DNA from: Setophaga petechia
Lineage: Eukaryota; Chordata; Aves; Passeriformes; Parulidae
Reading direction: 5' to 3'
Assembly (NCBI GenBank): GCA_024362935.1
Contig: JANCRA010000028.1
Span: 9,544,476-9,608,475 of the forward strand
Length of the DNA: 64,000 bases
Numbering within the stretch: position 1 is the first letter of the stretch; each line of letters begins with the position of its first letter. Made by a program: the position numbers and the translations under genes. Shown here one piece after another: positions 59,757 to 64,000 of this stretch. The notes beneath the pieces were generated by a model that was not told the DNA's origin, ran no database searches, and was given only the letters and a program-made list of their open reading frames with translations.

Positions 59757-62700
59757 TTATCCATTGCCAGTCAGGAGCCGGACCAGGATCCCCACCAGCA
59801 GCACAGCGATGGCAGCAGCAGCAGCCAGCCCTCGGCGCAGCATCACAGCCCTCCATGGCACAGGGGGAAGGACAGGGACCACAGCAGGCTCCTCCTGAGT
59901 GCTGAGCTCCTGGCCAGGCTGCCTCTCCCCCATCACCATGCTCTCAGGTAGGACCGTGGTGTCCCCGGTGTCTGTGTCAAGGGAGGTGTAACCTGTGGGA
60001 CAGACAGACAGAGCTGCAGGGAGGGTGCACAAGCACCTGTGACAGTCCTCAGGGTCCTTTCCCATGGCTTGGGGACACTGGGACACACAGCCCTGCAGGG
60101 AGGGTGCACAAGCACCTGTGACAGTCCTCAGGATCCCTTCACAAGGCTTGGGGACACTGGGACACACAGCAGCAAGCTGTATCTTGTACCCCATTGCTCA
60201 GTGTCACTGGCTCAGGGCCAGCAGCAGGCACTGTGCTCTTTCCAGCCATTTGAGCCTCCAGGACAGACATGGTTGCCACAGTTGGGAAGGAAAGGAAGGG
60301 GCTGGGTGGAGGATTTGGGCTCCCTGCCTGGTGTCAGGCCTGGCTGCATACCCACAGCAGATGTTTTGATAGCAGCTGTGCCATTGGAGTTCACATCTTC
60401 CACTTGTTCTTTCATTCCAGCTCGGACTTGAGCCTGAAAACACAGGGCAGAGTTGTTCTTCTCAGGGCAAGGGTGTCCTGCCCAGCCCAAAACACCCTCC
60501 ACTCTCCCAAGACAAGCATTCTCAGCACCAAATGGCTCCTCTGCTACAGGAGAAGGACAGACCCCAGCTCACTTCTGCCACCTCCTAGGGGGCTGTAGTG
60601 TTGTACTGAAACAGGAATTAACTCAGCACCTTTCAAGAACTACCAGAGAAAAGCACAATTCTCACCTCCTCTGCAGCTTTCCTCCAATCCATGCGGATGA
60701 CAAAAGCCAAGAAGGAAAGGGCTTGCACGGAGATGCAGATGATCATCCCAACCCACAGACCTGCAGCAGTGGGAAGTTACTTCAGGGAAAAGTTTGAGGA
60801 AAACCTGAATTTGCCAGTCATTGCCAGAATGCCCAAGGACTTCAGCCCAAGAACTTTCAAGGAATCAGCTCCTGGGGAAGCTGGGAGCAAGCCTGGATTT
60901 ACTGGGACCAACTCAGTGCCCGCCCCAACCACAGCAGTGTCCAATCCAGCCCCGCTGACCCAACGAAGATCCAGGCACGAGTTCCAGGGCTGAGCCTTTG
61001 CTCAGCACAGCTCAAACCACACCAGCTGGAGGGCACACGTACCTAAGACCCCCATCTTGGCTGCAAACATCAGGGAGATGCCGATGGGGAAGCCCAGGGT
61101 GTAATATCCCACGGCGTTGGCCATGGCACCCAGCTTCTGCCGGCCCGTGCCCCGCAGCACCCCGCCACACGTGGCCTGAAAGGAGGGACACAGCGTCACT
61201 GCCAGGGCACTCCAGGGCATGGCACAGCCCTGGGGACAGGGAAACCACAGCCCTGGGGACAGGGAAACCACAGCCCTGGGGACAGGGAAACCCACAGCAC
61301 TGCCCCACCAAGCCAAGAGGGAGCAAAGCTACGTTCTGGAGCATGTGGTGCGGGGCTCGTCTCGCTCCAGGTGACAACACAGACACGGAGCAGATCCCAA
61401 AGAGATCCCCAGGACATGACAGGAGGAATCAGGCCAGAATTACTGTCTGTTGAGTATCCCAGTGTGCAGGGAGAGCCAGCTGCTCTCTTGTGTTGCTTTG
61501 ATAAACCAGTAAAAAGCTGGAGCTGTGGCCAGGGCAAAAGAGGAGGAAATGCTGGGGTGTCTGCAGCAATGCCAAGGGGCAGCCACAGGCACAGAGGTGT
61601 TAAAGGTAACACAAGCAGCTGCTCTGACAGTTCCTCAGTTGGTTTCTCTGGATCATTTTAAGAGGTCCAGAGTGGGCTTCAGGCAGCTTTGCACCCCAAG
61701 CTGCAGAGAGGAGTCACTGCATGAGCTGCAATACTCACTGCTGTGGCATCCAGCAGGTGGAATGGACCAAAGATGAGCATCACTTTGGACACCAAGGTGA
61801 CAATCTCCCTGTTGGGAAGAGGGATGGATGGACTGATCAGGGGAAGCAGCACCACCTGGTCCCTGGTTCTCACATATCTTCCTCAATCAACCACAAAGGC
61901 TGATCCCAGTTCCCTGATCCCAGCCTGCTGCCATGGTAGTGTCCCAGGGTTAGAAGCAGCTGTGCTGCCCAGGGATGCTGGGGAATGGGGAGGAATGTTT
62001 GCCAGATGAGGGTTTATGAACTCTTATCTGTCAGCAGCTTCTGGGGTATAAATAACAGCCTCCAGGAAGGCAATAATAAAAAGAAAGCTGTTAACCCACG
62101 TGTCATTGGTGAAGATGTATCCCACCACGTTCCTTAGGCTCCCCAGTAATGCTGAAACCACCACAGCAAAGACTCCTGAAAGAAAAAGGAATGATCAAAT
62201 TGCTTCAAGCAATTCAGCAGCACATCGTGCTCCTGACCCAGGCCCAGACCTCAGGGGCTCCATGTGGTGGAGACTGGACTTCACTGACCTCAAATGATAC
62301 CAAAGCAGAGGACAAGTCTGTTTTCCTCTCACTCTCCCCAGATATTCCCTCCACCCTCTGGAGGGTGAGGACAGAACACTAAGCTGCATTTTAAAGTATC
62401 AAAGCCTTTGCACCAGGCTCATAACAGAAAAGATGAATCAGGATTTTGCCTTGCCCAAAGGGCCGAAACAAGTGGGACTGGGTTCCTGTGGGAGGTCCCC
62501 AGCCTTGGGGGAGGGAAACTGAAGCATTTTCTGATCATTGCCCTTTATTCTGCTCTGCAGGACTGCACTGACCTGTGCACAGCAGCGCAGTGATGCAGGA
62601 GGTCTTGGCTTGCTCCACATTCCCGGCTCCCAGGGCATTCCCCACTCTGACACTCGCAGCCACGCTGATGCCCAGAGGCACCTGAGAAGCAGGAGACAGC

Positions 62701-64000
62701 AGGGGGTGAGTGACAGAGCCTGCAGGGCCAGCAGAGCCTGCAGAGATTTTCTTCTTCCCCACTGGGAAACTGGGATTGCTGCAGTGAAGGGATTTCCCAT
62801 CTGCAGCACACCCTGGAGAGGCATCACCTGCCTGGTACCAAGCCCTGCATCCCAGCTCAGCTCTGACCCACAGGGCCCCTGTTTTGGGGCTGCTCCCAGG
62901 CTGTTTAGGGTTTCCCAAGCCCTCACCATGTACGCCACACAGGCGAGCTCGTAGATGACAGATTGTGCACCCAGCTCCACCACGCTGATCAGCCCTGGAA
63001 AAGATTTGCCACCTCCTTCACTGGCAGGAAAGGAGGCACCTGTGCCCATGGGACGGATGGGAACACCTGCAGTGTCCTGCACACCCAGCCCTGCAGGTGA
63101 GGAGGCTGCTGCTGGCAGGGCCAGGGGGCTCTGGGGACACCCTCAAGCAGCAGCCACCAGGAGCCAGGGGGAAAAGAGGGTTTGGACTCACCAGCCAAGA
63201 AACTCCCAATCTCAAAGGTCCACCACTCAATGCACATCATGACCATGCCAGGCACTGCCAGCCAGATGAAGGAGCCCCAGTCCACGAGGCACTCCCTGCT
63301 CCAGCCTGACAGGAGGAGGTGAAGCAGGATGAACATGTGTTATCCATGTGTTATCCATGTGCTATCCCAAAGGGGAGCCACATCCACTCCCTGAGAAAAA
63401 CCACCCTGCAGCTCACAGGACATCAGCCCAGGACTGCTGCTGTGCCATTCCTGAGACAGGATATTTGACAAGAATGTGTTTGGAGCTACAGTAAAGGCCT
63501 TGAGGACATGGCTACAGCACCTTCCCACTGTGAGGGGTGGCAATCCCTTTGTCATCTGCTGGTGACAATGCCAAAGACACTGCTGCTCTGAAGGGTTAAG
63601 ATAGAACAGTAGAACAGTACCTCCCCAGGTCTTCACATGGATCTTCCTCCACCACATGTAAAGGACGAGGAGGATGACCTGGGTGTACTGAGAAACCATG
63701 TTAGCCCAGGCAGAGCCCCTGGGGAGAGACAGGCAGGTTACAAGGGACATCCTGCTCACCTCCTCAGCCACAGCAGGACAGAGCCCAGGGCACCCACAGC
63801 AACCTTGCTGCAGATATGGGACAGACCCCTCCAGCCTCAGCTTTGCTGGGGTTCGGAGGGAGGGGGTGGCAGAACTGGGCACACAGGGAACCCCTCATGC
63901 CCTGAGCAAAGCCCTGCACCCAGGGAGAGCCTGTGCCCAGCCCTGTTCACACTTACACCATGCCCAGCTTCAGAGCATAGAGGAGGAAGGCGTTCATGGC
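59757..64000 (-). CDS. Second MATE-family transporter (SLC47A1-like, N-terminal exons beyond window)
   Basis: Paralogue of the neighbouring transporter, in the same orientation. Exons seen, 5' to 3' on the - strand: 64000-63957 (partial), 63718-63621, 63305-63192, 62994-62927, 62681-62573, 62175-62100, 61808-61739, 61175-61043, 60760-60666, 60433-60352, 59992-59757. Exon lengths of 98, 114, 68, 109, 76, 70, 133 and 95 bp equal those of the other copy. Segments: MMCIEWWTFEIGSFL, VVELGAQSVIYELACVAYM, ISVAASVRVGNALGAGN, GGVLRGTGRQKLGAMANAV, and a final helix after AVMLRRGLAAA ending LLTGNG. VELGAQS and SVAASVRVGNALGAG match human MATE1 best. HLLDATA replaces HLFEALA, a Glu-to-Asp change in a segment important for human MATE1. 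Only the C-terminal portion, from about transmembrane segment 6, is visible. Confidence 0.92.
60014..60171. repeat. 79-bp tandem duplication in SLC47A intron
   Basis: CTGCAGGGAGGGTGCACAAG begins at 60014 and again at 60093. Both copies run through CACCTGTGACAGTCCTCAGG to GCTTGGGGACACTGGGACAC. It lies in the intron just before the last exon of the partial transporter gene. Confidence 0.9.
61223..61291. repeat. Three-copy 23-bp tandem repeat in SLC47A intron
   Basis: The unit beginning CACAGCCCTGGGGACAGGGA occurs at 61223, 61246 and 61269 without substitutions. It is intronic, between exons 61808-61739 and 61175-61043 of the partial transporter gene. Confidence 0.92.

Overview
The window is vertebrate nuclear DNA. 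It shows split genes with GT-AG introns, a CpG-island promoter, CR1 LINE fragments and AATAAA poly(A) signals. CR1 remnants, compact introns and proteins that read as diverged from the human ones point to a bird. A probable solo LTR at about 58.63-59.03 kb resembles avian LTRs I remember from songbirds, so a passerine is likely but inferred. No operon, CRISPR, tRNA or rRNA was found.

Layout. (1) 1-34.2 kb, + strand: ULK2, the autophagy-initiating Ser/Thr kinase. It lacks its first 61 codons, which lie left of the window. I placed 26 exons that join in frame for 1,014 codons to a stop at 33085-33087. (2) 34.2-38.6 kb: 3'UTR extension and intergenic DNA. (3) 38.66-39.62 kb: CpG island. (4) 39.68-44.73 kb, + strand: ALDH3A2-like copy 1, 10 coding exons, 487 aa. 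(5) 47.18-50.82 kb, + strand: a second, intact ALDH3A-like gene, 489 aa. (6) 57.31-52.09 kb, - strand: a complete SLC47A/MATE transporter gene, 17 coding exons, 591 aa, tail-to-tail with the second ALDH gene. (7) 64.0-59.76 kb, - strand: a second, older SLC47A paralogue whose N-terminal exons lie right of the window.

Biology. ULK2 starts autophagosome formation. The ALDH3A enzymes oxidise fatty and other lipophilic aldehydes. The MATE proteins exchange protons for organic cations and expel toxins and drugs. Human 17p11.2 carries the same families, but interleaved in another order and orientation (recalled, not checked here).

Most interesting signals. The two ALDH genes are a mosaic. Exons 1-7 with several introns are nearly or exactly identical, while exons 8-10 are clearly diverged, as expected after gene conversion. 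The second ALDH looks ALDH3A1-like at its 3' end and has charged residues in its C-terminal membrane anchor. ULK2 carries a 93-bp frame-neutral cassette exon. One MATE copy has Asp where the other copy and human MATE1 have Glu in the HLFEA motif. A roughly 141-bp minisatellite lies in the 5' flank of the complete MATE gene. All exon boundaries were placed by eye from reading frame, splice consensus and remembered family sequence; no transcript evidence was available.
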